A model generated the notes under the pieces. The model ran no database searches and had not been told where the DNA came from. It worked only from the letters and a program-made list of their open reading frames with translations. A program made the translations under genes and the position numbers. From NCBI RefSeq assembly GCF_963666545.1, contig NZ_OY762899.1:2232001-2296000 (forward strand): a stretch of 64,000 nt of DNA. The letters are read 5' to 3'. The stretch is from an uncultured Bacteroides sp. GTDB lineage: Bacteria; Bacteroidota; Bacteroidia; Bacteroidales; Bacteroidaceae. Of the stretch, positions 27,688 through 38,407 are shown piece after piece (the stretch's first letter is position 1; every line of letters begins with the position of its first letter).

Positions 27688-27706
27688 CGTAATTACAATT
27701 TATAGA

Positions 27707-30700
27707 TTAAAATCCAAGCTTCAAACTCAAAGAATAAGTTTTTGTCAACGGATACGTTGGAGAACCCGTAGCTCTTGATTCCGGATCTCCCCACATATAA
27801 TCCGTGAAAGTAAGGAGGTTGTAACCGCTAAATGCCAATTGGCAGGTATTCAGTTTCAGTTTCTTCATGAACGGGAACTGAAAGTTATACGCCACCGACA
27901 AAGTCTTCAGCCGAAGATAACTGGCATCCTGCTCATAAAGCGTGGACTCCGCATAATTATTCGATGCGTTTGTCCATGTAGCACGCGGATAAGCTGCGTT
28001 CTGTGATGGATTCTCTGCTGTCCAAGTATTTTCCACATGATAAAGCAGCAACCCTCCCTGATCATTGGATGCACCACTGATAAACGGTCGGCGGAACAAA
28101 TCACTAATCATACGGGTAACTCCCCAAGCACCTGTCCATTGAAGAGTAACATCCAGATTCTTCCAGCTGAACCCCATATTAATACCCGCCATATATTCCG
28201 GGTCATCGGTATGCCCTAATGCACGGCTCATGTCACCGGAGTCAATCTTTCCGTTATGGTCCAAGTCCACATACACGCAATCCCCATTTTGCAATGTCCC
28301 TATTTGCATAGGGAGTTCCTCACCATACAGCTCTTTATAATGCTGTGGAGTGTTTTCATTGTAATATTCTAAGAATTGGTATAAGCCGCGCGCTCCAATA
28401 CGATGTCCTTTGTTATATCGATATTCATTGTTCAAAGGAGCCTCTTTCTGCTCAATAATCTTATTCTGGTTGTACGAAAGATTCAAACCGGCAAAGTATC
28501 TAAAATCTTTACCAATCACATCGTTCCACTTCAACGAAAGTTCCCATCCCCAACTGTCCACAATGCCAAGATTGGTGGGCGGCAACGTGAAGCCCAGAAC
28601 GAATGGCGCAGTTCCGTCTGAAAGCAAAATATCTTTACGGTGTTCTTTATAATAGTCCACAGTGGTTTTGAAGCGGTCATTAAAGAGGCTAAAGTCAGCA
28701 CCATAATTCTGTTTGAAAGCTTTTTCCCATGTCACATCCCCATTATGTTTCGCTTGCTCATACGCTCCTTTAGAAATAGTACCATTGTTGATTCCGAAGA
28801 AATAACCATAGCCCAATCGATTGGGAGCCTCACCATTATTCGCTCCATAAGGGTCCGGAGTATACATAAATCGACTTTCACCTATCTTGTCATTACCGAC
28901 AAGCCCCATGGACACACGAAGCTTCATGTAGTTCACTATCGGTTTGATGTGCTTCCAGAATTTTTCCTCGCTGACAGTCCATCCAACAGAACCAGCCGGG
29001 AAAGTACCGAAGCGTTTATCGGGCGCAAAGTTTTCAGAACCGTTGTAACCAATATTAAATTCCACCATGTAACGGCTCTTCCAGTCGTATGTGGCACGTC
29101 CTACCAAACCAACGAGTCCTCTGGGAATATCTGAATATGTGTCTGGATAATAATTCTTGGATTGGTTATAAAGCAACAATCCGGAAACATGATGATTGCC
29201 AAAGGTTCGATCATAGTTGAAAGCTGCCTCCATATACCAATCACGACCCTTTCCCTGTTCGTCATCTTTTTCCACATATTTAACCTGTGAATTCTGTCCA
29301 CTCTTTTTATAGCCAATGGTTCCGTCGCTCATCAATACGGGAGTATATGTAGCAATACCCGCTTCCCCCTTTTTGCTATTAACAAAACTTCCATTGTAGG
29401 AGCCTTTAACTTTAAAAGAAAGCCCTTTCGTTATGAAATCCAACTTCTGATTCAGAGTTGCATCGGTATTCAATTTATTAATACTGGTACTCATAAATCC
29501 ACCACCATAATAAGTCATACCCGAACCACCTACGAAAGGCAAGCCATATTCTGTAGTCGTATACACCATTTTTCCATCAACTAAACCCGGACTGGAAAAT
29601 GGTGTTGCCCAATACATATTCTTCAGCATACCCGCAGACCCTTGACCAGTGTATGGTTTGTAAGAATTGTCCACACTACCAGACAAGTTCAATGAAATGG
29701 TAGTCGTTTTTGTAACATCCAAATCTAAGTTTGAACGATAGTTAAAGCGGTTGTACTGATAACTGAGATCATAAGGCAAGTCAAACTGCTTAAACAATCC
29801 ATTTTGCGTGTAAGCGCCTGCTGAAATAAAGTAGCGAACCGTTTTCGTCCCTCCTGAAATGTTGATGTTGTGTTGCGTTTGGATAGCAGCGTCCTTCAAA
29901 CAATAATCCACCCAGTCGGTGTCGGGGAAACGGATGGGGTCCGAATGATCTTTGAACTTCTGAATCACTTCATCAGAAAACTTGAGTATAGCCTTTGGAT
30001 CATCATTCTGCTGCATCTGATTGTAAAACGTGGCATATTGATAGGCATTCGCCTTTTTTACTGTTTCTGTAGGAGCGATTACACTGGCGGAAGTTGTGAA
30101 AGAAATTTTAGCCCTGCCTTCTTGGCCGCGCTTAGTTGTGACCAATACGACACCATTGGCTCCACGTACTCCAAACACCGCCGTTGCCGAAGCGTCTTTC
30201 AATACAGTAATACTCTCGATTTCATTGGGGTCAATTTCATTAAAGCTCCTTTCAATTCCATCTACCTGAATCAGAGGAGCAGAGTTGCCCCAAGTACCCT
30301 TACCACGCACAAAGATATCGGCTCCATCCGAACCTGGTTCACCGGAATATTGTATAGTCGTAATACCCGTCAACTGACCCGACAACATATTAGAAATGGA
30401 ACCGGTAGGCGTTTTAGTTAACTCTCCGCCTTTTACACTCGAGATAGCTCCGGTCACTGTAACTTTCTTTTGCGAACCATAAGCAACAACCTCTACTTCA
30501 CCCAGTGCTGTAGAATTATCTTCTAACACCACTTTCATGCTCTTAGTTGCTGTTACCGTTGCCGTTTCATAACCAATAAAAGAAATAATCAGTTTACTTC
30601 CCGGAGGAACTGTAAGCTTGAAAACGCCATCTAAATCAGTAATTGTACCAATAGTACCACCTTTGACCTTTACATTAGCACCAATAATTGGTTCTCCTTG

Positions 30701-30880
30701 AGAATCTTGTACGGTACCTGTCACAGTAATCTTTTGTTGTTGAACAGTATTAGCAGCTGCAGATACCAACTGTACTCCCACAAGTGGAGTAAAGGATGCC
30801 GCTAAACAAAACAGGAAAATTGGTGGTTTCATCAGCAATCTTGTCTTCCACCTGCGCAGACTAAATAGTGCGTGCTTCAT
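27707..30880 (-). CDS. SusC-like TonB-dependent transporter (pair 1)
   Basis: A 1057-residue protein with all SusC parts. There is a signal region (alternative Met at residue 17), a carboxypeptidase-regulatory-like domain (ITVTGTVQDSQGEPIIGANV), and the TonB-box area. The plug contains DIFVRGKGTW and ITVLKDASATAVFGVRGANG, and a 22-strand barrel ends SLSLKLGF. It is the first transporter of the minus-strand array, 129 nt after a PKD-like lipoprotein gene. It imports oligosaccharide across the outer membrane using TonB energy; ligand probably RG-I fragments, from the neighbours. Confidence 0.96.
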   Translation of the reverse strand: MKHALFSLRRWKTRLLMKPPIFLFCLAASFTPLVGVQLVSAAANTVQQQKITVTGTVQDSQGEPIIGANVKVKGGTIGTITDLDGVFKLTVPPGSKLIISFIGYETATVTATKSMKVVLEDNSTALGEVEVVAYGSQKKVTVTGAISSVKGGELTKTPTGSISNMLSGQLTGITTIQYSGEPGSDGADIFVRGKGTWGNSAPLIQVDGIERSFNEIDPNEIESITVLKDASATAVFGVRGANGVVLVTTKRGQEGRAKISFTTSASVIAPTETVKKANAYQYATFYNQMQQNDDPKAILKFSDEVIQKFKDHSDPIRFPDTDWVDYCLKDAAIQTQHNINISGGTKTVRYFISAGAYTQNGLFKQFDLPYDLSYQYNRFNYRSNLDLDVTKTTTISLNLSGSVDNSYKPYTGQGSAGMLKNMYWATPFSSPGLVDGKMVYTTTEYGLPFVGGSGMTYYGGGFMSTSINKLNTDATLNQKLDFITKGLSFKVKGSYNGSFVNSKKGEAGIATYTPVLMSDGTIGYKKSGQNSQVKYVEKDDEQGKGRDWYMEAAFNYDRTFGNHHVSGLLLYNQSKNYYPDTYSDIPRGLVGLVGRATYDWKSRYMVEFNIGYNGSENFAPDKRFGTFPAGSVGWTVSEEKFWKHIKPIVNYMKLRVSMGLVGNDKIGESRFMYTPDPYGANNGEAPNRLGYGYFFGINNGTISKGAYEQAKHNGDVTWEKAFKQNYGADFSLFNDRFKTTVDYYKEHRKDILLSDGTAPFVLGFTLPPTNLGIVDSWGWELSLKWNDVIGKDFRYFAGLNLSYNQNKIIEQKEAPLNNEYRYNKGHRIGARGLYQFLEYYNENTPQHYKELYGEELPMQIGTLQNGDCVYVDLDHNGKIDSGDMSRALGHTDDPEYMAGINMGFSWKNLDVTLQWTGAWGVTRMISDLFRRPFISGASNDQGGLLLYHVENTWTAENPSQNAAYPRATWTNASNNYAESTLYEQDASYLRLKTLSVAYNFQFPFMKKLKLNTCQLAFSGYNLLTFTDYMWGDPESRATGSPTYPLTKTYSLSLKLGF

Positions 30881-31009
30881 AAAATTATAATTTAAAAGTT
30901 AACATCTCTATTTTTATATAAAATTAAGTCTATCATTTATTTTAATCCAAAACAACTTTCTTAAGTGAGTTGCACAAGATTAATCATCTAAGTAATGCCA
31001 GCAAATCGT

Positions 31010-32572
31010 CTAATACGCTTTTTTTGATGTCATTATATGCCAATTTCTGTCATCAATTTCTATACTTATTTGTAATGTATTATAATAAGATAGAAAATCA
31101 TCTCTATTTATATTAAAAGACTGATTTAAACTGTTTTCAGGAGTTCCACGACCAATTATAGTATACTTTCCTGAAGGCAATGTTAATGCCCAAACTGATT
31201 CCATGCCATTGCTTTCCAGTTCCTTATATAAGGTTTCATCACCTTGCTCTCTATCTATAAAGATGTCGCCAGAACCTCCATTACCATTTCCAATATATGT
31301 GAATATCAATCTAACATTAACTCTAGGTTCAGCGGTTTCTACTACTTGTATCTCACAAATCTCACTCGTTCTACCACATGTATTAGACGCATCTGCTGCA
31401 ACTTTTATCGTTTCAGATTCATTAAAAGAAGCGAGAGATTTAACGTATATTCCTCCTGAATAAGCCTCTCTAATAGAAGCCTGTCCTGATAGCAAACGCC
31501 AACTTATTTTTTGATTAGAACCTAGAACCCTAGGATTAGCGATATAAACCTCTTTGTCTCTATCACCAATTGTAAACTGATCTGTTGTATTAATTATTAT
31601 TGGTTTTCCTACCCAAATAGAATCAATTTTGGAAGAATATGTTTTTCCGTTATATGTAGTCTTTGCTTCGATACTCGTATATCCGTTTGCTGAACTTGCA
31701 GCTTGAAATGTTGCTGTACCAGTTCCTTGTCCTGTCACTACTGTTAAACCGGCGCCACTTATCCAATTAACGGTAGCACCTGATACGTTTCCCAATTTGG
31801 GCATGTTAGCAATAATATTACCATCAGGGCACATAAATTTGGTTTCAGAGGTAATGCCAAAAGGACTATTAATCTTTATTGATGTATTTCCTATAGCTGT
31901 TGTTTGTTTAGTTAATGATGAATAAGTATAGGTTACAGGAACGTTGACAGATATAGGAGATGAGGTAACATCTGTCATAGCTTTTAGAGTAATGTAACAA
32001 CTTGAGCTACTCTTTTCGCTCTTGACTAAAGAAAAATTCTGTTTGTCATAGCTCCAAACAGGATTGCCACTGATTTCTCCAAAGTCTTGAGGAGTTGCAG
32101 TAACTGTTATTTCACCTCCGATCAAAAAAGAACCAGAATTAGCGATCTTGAGTTTGGCATCTGTCGGATTTACATCTATTTGTCCTATGATGTTCGATCC
32201 ATAATTAATTGAAAGCCTTATGCCAGAGGTTGCTTCGGATTTTTCTAGCCAGATAGCATTGAAGAAAAAAACAGTTTCGCCGGGAATAACTTTAATATTG
32301 ATTGTTTCTTTTGAAAAATCAGTTCCTTCTGAGAGTCTAACTTTTCCTGATGCACTTGCTTTTACTGTTAGCTCATAATTATTTTCAGTAACAGCGCTGT
32401 CCATGATGCATTTATACGAAACGACTCTACCGATCTCCGGTGTTTGAGGCCCAGTTATTCCCCCTTGAAATACGGATCTAGTATTAATAGCTTCTTGTTC
32501 TACTAAGAGATCGGACTTGTTACATCCCATCAAGAGAAATACAAATAAATAGATTAAATATTTTTTTTTCAT
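31010..32572 (-). CDS. Surface lipoprotein with PKD/Ig-like repeats, function unknown
   Basis: A 520-residue lipoprotein (MKKKYLIYLFVFLLMGC, Cys at 17). The rest is beta-rich with repeated Ig/PKD-like modules: TVTATPQDFGEISGNPVWSY, a module with KLGNVSGATVNWISG, and a third with NPRVLGSNQKISWRLLSG. This W-containing PKD-like pattern is common in Bacteroides surface lipoproteins, including some glycan-binding or adhesin-like proteins. It precedes SusC pair 1 on the same strand, so it might be a surface glycan-binding protein of the locus, but its AT-rich sequence and lack of a carbohydrate-binding signature leave that open. A 267-nt intergenic region lies upstream (32573-32839). Confidence 0.6.
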   Translation of the reverse strand: MKKKYLIYLFVFLLMGCNKSDLLVEQEAINTRSVFQGGITGPQTPEIGRVVSYKCIMDSAVTENNYELTVKASASGKVRLSEGTDFSKETINIKVIPGETVFFFNAIWLEKSEATSGIRLSINYGSNIIGQIDVNPTDAKLKIANSGSFLIGGEITVTATPQDFGEISGNPVWSYDKQNFSLVKSEKSSSSCYITLKAMTDVTSSPISVNVPVTYTYSSLTKQTTAIGNTSIKINSPFGITSETKFMCPDGNIIANMPKLGNVSGATVNWISGAGLTVVTGQGTGTATFQAASSANGYTSIEAKTTYNGKTYSSKIDSIWVGKPIIINTTDQFTIGDRDKEVYIANPRVLGSNQKISWRLLSGQASIREAYSGGIYVKSLASFNESETIKVAADASNTCGRTSEICEIQVVETAEPRVNVRLIFTYIGNGNGGSGDIFIDREQGDETLYKELESNGMESVWALTLPSGKYTIIGRGTPENSLNQSFNINRDDFLSYYNTLQISIEIDDRNWHIMTSKKAY

Positions 32573-32839
32573 AGAAATAAAGAATAAATTGTTAACAAAA
32601 ATTTATTACTATAAACATTAAAACCTGTTTAAATTCTATTCAACAATAATCTTAGGGCTGTAATTTATTTTCCGCCGATTCTACCACATCGGATATTAAT
32701 TCGCAATTCTTACAGAGTCTTCTATATTTTGTGAAATAGTGTTGCAAAAGTCATCATTCTCTGAATAAAAGTAAATGGATAAATGTACATATCCATAGAT
32801 TTTTTCTTCTTCAAGGCTTATTAAACTGTTCTTTTTGAT

Positions 32840-33583
32840 TTAAGACTGCACAATATGACGGTACAATCCTCTAATACGCAAATCTTTAATGCCTTCGATG
32901 ACAAAAGTTGCAATCTGTTTTGCACCTGCTTCTCTTGTATGAGTATCATCTTTAGATCCATCAGGCTTCGATGAATCTTCTCCCGGATTGAGCCACATAT
33001 ATAATTCTTTCGATTTCTCAGGACCAAGATTCAATACCAAATCGCGTGTCTTTACGTTAATATCAATCATTGGAACGTTGTATTCGTGAGCCACCGCACG
33101 AATAATGCTGGGATAGTTCTTTAAACGATCGTCAACTAAATTGCCTTGTTCATTGAAAGTACGCATCACAATAGGGGTTAACAATAGAGGGTTTGCTTTC
33201 TTGGCACGCGTTTCTTCAATAAACCTAATCAGATTACGACGAAAATCTGCTGGTGAGGCATGACGTTCCGGCTTGGTTGAAGTGTCATTATGAGCGAACT
33301 GAATAAAAACCCAATCTCCTCTTTTTAGATTAGCCGTAATGCTATCCCAACGCCCTTCGTCAATAAAGGATTTAGTACTACGTCCTGCTTTAGCACGATT
33401 AACAACCACGACATTATCATCAAAAAAAGATTGAAGTATCTGCCCCCAACCTCTTTGCAGAGTTTTGGTTGTATCGTAAGTTTGTGCGGTGGAATCTCCT
33501 GCAATAAAAACACGAACCGGATTGCCAGCCTGCGAGAGGCCGGTTAAAACAAAAAGAAGAAAGGATAAGAATAACTTTTTCAT
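32840..33583 (-). CDS. CE12 rhamnogalacturonan acetylesterase (SGNH hydrolase), single domain
   Basis: A 247-residue secreted protein (signal MKKLFLSFLLFVLTGLSQAG). The CE12 blocks are plain: VFIAGDSTAQ with nucleophile S31, then GRSTKSFIDEGRW, QFAHND with the oxyanion Asn, and DDTHTREAGA with the catalytic Asp and His near residue 205. The size matches fungal and bacterial rhamnogalacturonan acetylesterases, which remove O-acetyl groups from galacturonate in RG-I so that lyases and hydrolases can act. It is divergent from the GH105 gene at 33771, and each has its own promoter-like box in the 187-nt gap. Confidence 0.92.
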   Translation of the reverse strand: MKKLFLSFLLFVLTGLSQAGNPVRVFIAGDSTAQTYDTTKTLQRGWGQILQSFFDDNVVVVNRAKAGRSTKSFIDEGRWDSITANLKRGDWVFIQFAHNDTSTKPERHASPADFRRNLIRFIEETRAKKANPLLLTPIVMRTFNEQGNLVDDRLKNYPSIIRAVAHEYNVPMIDINVKTRDLVLNLGPEKSKELYMWLNPGEDSSKPDGSKDDTHTREAGAKQIATFVIEGIKDLRIRGLYRHIVQS

Positions 33584-33602
33584 AGCATCTATATATGTAA
33601 TG

Positions 33603-33633
33603 CAAAAATAAAGCGATACAACGTAGGCAACAA
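33603..33633 (-). promoter_or_regulatory. Promoter for the CE12 gene
   Basis: On the minus strand TTGT (33633-33630), 19 nt, then TATTTTTG (33610-33603), about 20 nt before the ATG. This fits TAnnTTTG. Confidence 0.55.
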
Positions 33634-33706
33634 TAGAGAATCGTACGTGTGAACCAGATTAGATAATTGCGTATAATTTTCCATTCCAACAAATTGGCAC
33701 AGTGGC

Positions 33707-33714
33707 TATCTTTG
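33707..33714 (+). promoter_or_regulatory. Probable -7 box (TATCTTTG) for the GH105 gene
   Basis: TATCTTTG lies 56 nt upstream of the GH105 start and is divergent from the CE12 promoter. The -33 region is weak. Confidence 0.5.
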
Positions 33715-33770
33715 CCTAAGGAAAGCGAATAGAATCTTTAAAATTATAATACGCAAGCACCTATCATAGT

Positions 33771-34895
33771 ATGAAACAAGTCTCCCTCATTTTCTTAATA
33801 GCTACTTGTCTATCGACAGTTAAAGCACAAGAGCTTCCCGACAAAAGCGAAACACTAAAAACGCTAACGACGGTCAATGAGTATTTTATGAAAAAGTACG
33901 AGGATTATACACAACCATTAAGAACAGACAAAGTACGCCCTAGTAATATATGGACTCGTGGCGTATATTATGAAGGATTAATGGAACTCTACAAAATCTA
34001 TCCACATGAGAGCTATTACGAATATGCATATGGGTGGGGTGATTTTCACAAATGGGGAATGCGCAACGGAACAACGACGCGCAATGCCGATGATCAATGC
34101 TGCGGACAAACGTATATTGATCTATATAATATCTATCCTTCCTCTCCAAAGATGATAAAAGAAATAAAAGCTTGCATGGACATGCTGGTGAACACACCAC
34201 AAATAAATGACTGGACATGGATTGATGCCATACAGATGGGAATGCCTGTTTTAGCCAAACTTGGAAAACTGACAGGCGAACAAAAATACTTCGATAAAAT
34301 GTGGAATATGTATATCTATTCCAGAAACACCCATGGAGATAACGGCCTATTCAATCCTAAAGATGGTTTGTGGTGGAGAGATAAGGATTTTGATCCTCCT
34401 TACAAGGAACCTAATGGTGAAGATTGTTATTGGTCCAGAGGAAATGGATGGGTATATTCTGCATTAGTTCGCGTATTGAACGAGATTCCTCAGAATGAGA
34501 AACACAGAGCAGCCTATATGAAAGATTTCACTATCATGAGTAAAGCGCTCAAAGAATGCCAGCGCAAAGATGGTTTCTGGAATGTAAGCTTGCACGATTC
34601 TACTAATTTCGGTGGAAAAGAATCGTCAGGAACGTCCCTTTTTGTTTATGGAATGGCTTGGGGCATACGTAACGGAATACTGAACAGAGAAGAATACCTG
34701 CCCGTAACATTAAAAGCTTGGAATGCTTTGGTTAAAGAAGCTGTTCATCCAAATGGATTCCTCGGATACGTCCAGGGCACCGGCAAAGAGCCTAAAGACG
34801 GGCAGCCTGTAACATACACAAGCGTTCCTGATTTCGAAGATTATGGAGTAGGCTGCTTCTTGTTGGCCGGTTCTGAATTTTATAAACTCAAATAG
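33771..34895 (+). CDS. GH105 unsaturated rhamnogalacturonyl hydrolase
   Basis: A 374-residue secreted protein (signal MKQVSLIFLIATCLSTVKAQ) with the (alpha/alpha)6 barrel of GH105/YteR. The diagnostic motifs are NADDQCCGQTY, with the catalytic Asp region, and CYWSRGNGWVYSAL. It removes the 4,5-unsaturated galacturonyl residue that PL11 and other lyases leave at the non-reducing end, so it works one step after the lyases in this locus, in the periplasm. It leads a plus-strand group with SusC and SusD downstream, although a 290-nt gap follows. Confidence 0.94.
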   Translation: MKQVSLIFLIATCLSTVKAQELPDKSETLKTLTTVNEYFMKKYEDYTQPLRTDKVRPSNIWTRGVYYEGLMELYKIYPHESYYEYAYGWGDFHKWGMRNGTTTRNADDQCCGQTYIDLYNIYPSSPKMIKEIKACMDMLVNTPQINDWTWIDAIQMGMPVLAKLGKLTGEQKYFDKMWNMYIYSRNTHGDNGLFNPKDGLWWRDKDFDPPYKEPNGEDCYWSRGNGWVYSALVRVLNEIPQNEKHRAAYMKDFTIMSKALKECQRKDGFWNVSLHDSTNFGGKESSGTSLFVYGMAWGIRNGILNREEYLPVTLKAWNALVKEAVHPNGFLGYVQGTGKEPKDGQPVTYTSVPDFEDYGVGCFLLAGSEFYKLK

Positions 34896-35185
34896 CATAT
34901 TGTCAATTGGTATCTAATAATAAGCACGCAGATGCAAGATCTTTGAGATGGCATCATCATTTAATTGATTAATAGATAAAATTGGTATACATTTTGTCAT
35001 CCCCCTTAAGTTTTACTCATCTGCGTGTTCTCCATTAAAAACCTAAAAACACAGTTTTTTGCACAAATATACATTCCGGACAAACCTTTTAGTCACTAAC
35101 TTTACGGCATCAAAGGATGAAATCTTTTATATTATTAATCTATTTTCGTATAATTAACATGTTTTGTTTAACTAAAAAATCAATT

Positions 35186-38100
35186 ATGAAAAACAGCAAA
35201 GAAAAGCACAGGGCATGCAACTTGCTTATGGAGAGATATCTATCTCCTATTTTGTTCGTTCTGTTATGCGTGTTTAGCACTTCTGCCTTTGCGCAAAGCA
35301 AGGTTATATCGGGTAGCGTCACAGAAACAAGTGGCGAACCAATTATCGGAGCGAGTGTAATGGTTAAAGGAACAAGTAATGGCACCATTACTGATCTTAA
35401 CGGAAATTTCTCTCTTACCAACGTAGCGAATAACGCAACTATCCAAATCAGCTATATTGGATATATAACAGAGAACACCTCTGTTGCAGGAAAAACAACC
35501 CTCAAAGTCGTTTTAAAAGAAGATACAAAAACACTTGATGAAGTTGTGGTTGTAGGATATGGAGTAGTCAAGAAGAGTGACGTTACAGGTGCAATTACAT
35601 CTGTTAACGAAAAATCAATCAAAGAACGTCCAGTCCAAAATGCAATATCTGCTATCCAAGGTAAAGCTGCCGGCGTAGATATTCAAAGCAATGTGCGCCC
35701 GGGAGAAACGTCTGCTGTCGTTATTCGTGGAACCCGTTCAATGAAAGCGTCAAATTCGCCACTCTATGTTGTAGATGGAATTGTTATGATGAATGAAATG
35801 AATGACATTAATCCAAACGACATTGAATCCATCGAAATCCTAAAAGATGCTTCATCTACGGCCATTTATGGATCCAGAGGAGCAAATGGTGTTGTGTTAA
35901 TCACCACAAAAAGTGGAAAAGCCGGTAAAGTATCAATCGACTATAATGCCACCTTCTCCTTTGATATGGCAAATTCAATTACGGATTGGGCTTCATCAGG
36001 TGAAATGTTGGACAGGATCCGTACTGCCGAGATAAATGGAGGAACTTATATATTAGGATCAGAGAAGCTAACTGCGCCTAATATGGAAGCTGACATAAAC
36101 AAGTTCGGACATGGAGATGCAGCAACCATTTCTGCAATAAAAAAGGCCTATGAAAATGGCGAATATGATTCTTCAAGAATACCGACAACCGATTGGATCG
36201 ATCTACTAACCCGCACAGGAGTTACTCAGAATCATCAGATCTCCCTCTCTTCAGGTTCTGAAAAGAGCAAACTATATACCTCTTTGGGATATTACAATTC
36301 AAAAGGTATACAGAAAAATCAAAGTTTTGAAAGGTATACCATTCGAGTGAATGGAGAAATAAAACCTGCAAAATGGTTAAATATTGGCACAAGCATATCT
36401 GCCGCTTATAGTGAAAAAGAATATGGAGAGATCAACCTTAGCGGCTCAGCTACAGGAGCTAGAGATCTATATAGCTTAGCTTTAGGACAATATCTTATGG
36501 CTAAACCCTACGATGAAAATGGAGAACTGATAGACTATCCTGGAGGTAATCAATCCGCTCCCGTTTGGAATCCACTCATTGACTTACAAAACACTTCTGA
36601 TTTAACAAGAAGAGTAAATATTACAGCAAATGCTTTTGCAGAAATAACTTTTACCCCTTGGCTTAAATACCGTTTTAATCTAGGAACAAACTACAGCAAT
36701 GTTAAATACGGGAAATGGCTTGGTTCAGAGTCTACAGTCAACAGAAAAAACGCAAAAACATCATCCGCAAATAATTCATCCGAGGACTGGAAAAATTACA
36801 TGATCGAAAACATCCTTTTCTTTAATAAAGATTTTGGTAAAATACACTCTATAGGTGCAACCTTAGTGCAATCAGCTCAAAAAAGTAATAAAGAAAATCT
36901 ATTTGTCAATGCCTCTAAGATACTTTATGATACGGCTAAATGGTGGAACCAGTCTGCAAATTTGAATGGGAAGCCAGACAGCTATGGTTCCGGATTCAAC
37001 GAAACGTCATTAATGTCTTTTATGGGCCGCGTTAACTATTCCTTAATGAATAAATATCTACTAAGTGGGTCAATTCGCTATGATGGGGCCTCTGTTTTAG
37101 CACCTGGAAATCAATGGGATTATTTTCCTTCTGCCGCAATAGCATGGAAAATGCATGAAGAATCTTTCTTAAAACCTATAAATTGGATAAACGAGTTGAA
37201 ATTTCGACTCGGATATGGAGTTACGGGAAATTCAGGAGTAGGTGCTTATACAACCTCCGGACCACTAATTCAATATAATTACGTTTATGGAACGACACCT
37301 GCCATTGGTATGAATCCATATAACATGGCCAATCCATCATTAGGTTGGGAAAAAACAGCTCAATGGAATCTTGGACTTGATTTCGCTGTTCTGAATAGAA
37401 GACTTACCGGAACGATTGAGTATTACAAATCGAACACCACAGACATGTTAATGGATCGTGCTATACCTGGTGTAACAGGTTTTGCCAGTATACTAGATAA
37501 CATTGGAGAAATGCAAAATACCGGTATTGAATTATCTCTTTCATCTATTAATATCCATACAAAAGATTTTAAATGGACTACTGATCTCAATATTTCGCAT
37601 AATAAAGAAGAGATTATTTCGTTAGTTAAAGGAAAGGAAGATATGCCTTCTAATGGTTGGTTTATTGGTCAACCTCTGAGCGTTTATCGCTTTTTCAAAG
37701 TCGGAGGATTATGGCAAAATACCACTGAAGATCTTAGCGAAATAGCAAAATGGAAAACAAATGGTTATACTTTTGAACCGGGTCAATATAAACCAATCGA
37801 AAAGAACGTTAACTACAAATTGGAGGATGATGATAAAGAAATTGTAGGTAATAGAAATCCTAAAGTTGTTTTTGGATTAACCAATAGTTTTACTTACAAA
37901 GACTGGGAATTTAGCTTCTTCCTATATGGCCGTTTAGGACAAAAATACTTTTCTTGGTTAGCGCCTACAGCGTCAGGAGATTATGTAGTGTATGGACGTA
38001 AAGCAAGTCTAAATGATTTTTGGTCCGAGGAAAATCCAAATGCTAAGTGGCCTAAATTAACCTCAAATTCAGCAGCCTCTAATAAATTAGTTAATCAATC

Positions 38101-38383
38101 GGCAAGCGTCAACAATGGTTCTTATATAATTGTACGCAACATATCATTAGCCTACAATTTGCCTTCACGCCTAATTGCCAAAGCAGGGGTAAAACAATCT
38201 CAAGTATTTGCACAAGTTCTTAATCCGTTCTTATTTGGAGCTGGAGTCGTAAAAGCAGGAATAAATCCTGATGACACCAACAACTTAAACAGTTTTAACT
38301 CAAATGGAGATTTGCAAGGTGCTACAAATAATAACACAATGATGACAACAAGTGTCGTATTTGGGATACGAGTTGGATTCTAA
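35186..38383 (+). CDS. SusC-like TonB-dependent transporter (pair 3)
   Basis: The frame opens at 35117, but the ATG at 35186 (MKNSKEKHRACNLL) gives a more usual N-terminus, with the hydrophobic signal YLSPILFVLLCVFSTSAFAQ after it. It has a carboxypeptidase-regulatory-like domain (VISGSVTETSGEPIIGASV), a TonB-box-like EVVVVGYG, and a plug with AVVIRGTRSM and IEILKDASSTAIYGSRGANG. A full barrel ends TSVVFGIRVGF. It pairs with the SusD 24 nt downstream. The intergenic region from 34896 has a 10-bp inverted repeat (CACGCAGATG at 34926, CATCTGCGTG at 35018) of unknown meaning. Ligand is inferred to be a pectin oligosaccharide. Confidence 0.95.
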   Translation: MKNSKEKHRACNLLMERYLSPILFVLLCVFSTSAFAQSKVISGSVTETSGEPIIGASVMVKGTSNGTITDLNGNFSLTNVANNATIQISYIGYITENTSVAGKTTLKVVLKEDTKTLDEVVVVGYGVVKKSDVTGAITSVNEKSIKERPVQNAISAIQGKAAGVDIQSNVRPGETSAVVIRGTRSMKASNSPLYVVDGIVMMNEMNDINPNDIESIEILKDASSTAIYGSRGANGVVLITTKSGKAGKVSIDYNATFSFDMANSITDWASSGEMLDRIRTAEINGGTYILGSEKLTAPNMEADINKFGHGDAATISAIKKAYENGEYDSSRIPTTDWIDLLTRTGVTQNHQISLSSGSEKSKLYTSLGYYNSKGIQKNQSFERYTIRVNGEIKPAKWLNIGTSISAAYSEKEYGEINLSGSATGARDLYSLALGQYLMAKPYDENGELIDYPGGNQSAPVWNPLIDLQNTSDLTRRVNITANAFAEITFTPWLKYRFNLGTNYSNVKYGKWLGSESTVNRKNAKTSSANNSSEDWKNYMIENILFFNKDFGKIHSIGATLVQSAQKSNKENLFVNASKILYDTAKWWNQSANLNGKPDSYGSGFNETSLMSFMGRVNYSLMNKYLLSGSIRYDGASVLAPGNQWDYFPSAAIAWKMHEESFLKPINWINELKFRLGYGVTGNSGVGAYTTSGPLIQYNYVYGTTPAIGMNPYNMANPSLGWEKTAQWNLGLDFAVLNRRLTGTIEYYKSNTTDMLMDRAIPGVTGFASILDNIGEMQNTGIELSLSSINIHTKDFKWTTDLNISHNKEEIISLVKGKEDMPSNGWFIGQPLSVYRFFKVGGLWQNTTEDLSEIAKWKTNGYTFEPGQYKPIEKNVNYKLEDDDKEIVGNRNPKVVFGLTNSFTYKDWEFSFFLYGRLGQKYFSWLAPTASGDYVVYGRKASLNDFWSEENPNAKWPKLTSNSAASNKLVNQSASVNNGSYIIVRNISLAYNLPSRLIAKAGVKQSQVFAQVLNPFLFGAGVVKAGINPDDTNNLNSFNSNGDLQGATNNNTMMTTSVVFGIRVGF

Positions 38384-38407
38384 TAATCACATAAAGAATA
38401 ACATATT

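Noticed and set aside
34926-35027. 10-bp inverted repeat CACGCAGATG...CATCTGCGTG between GH105 and SusC
   Set aside because: The arms are 82 nt apart and too short to call a defined element; could be chance or an old repeat remnant.
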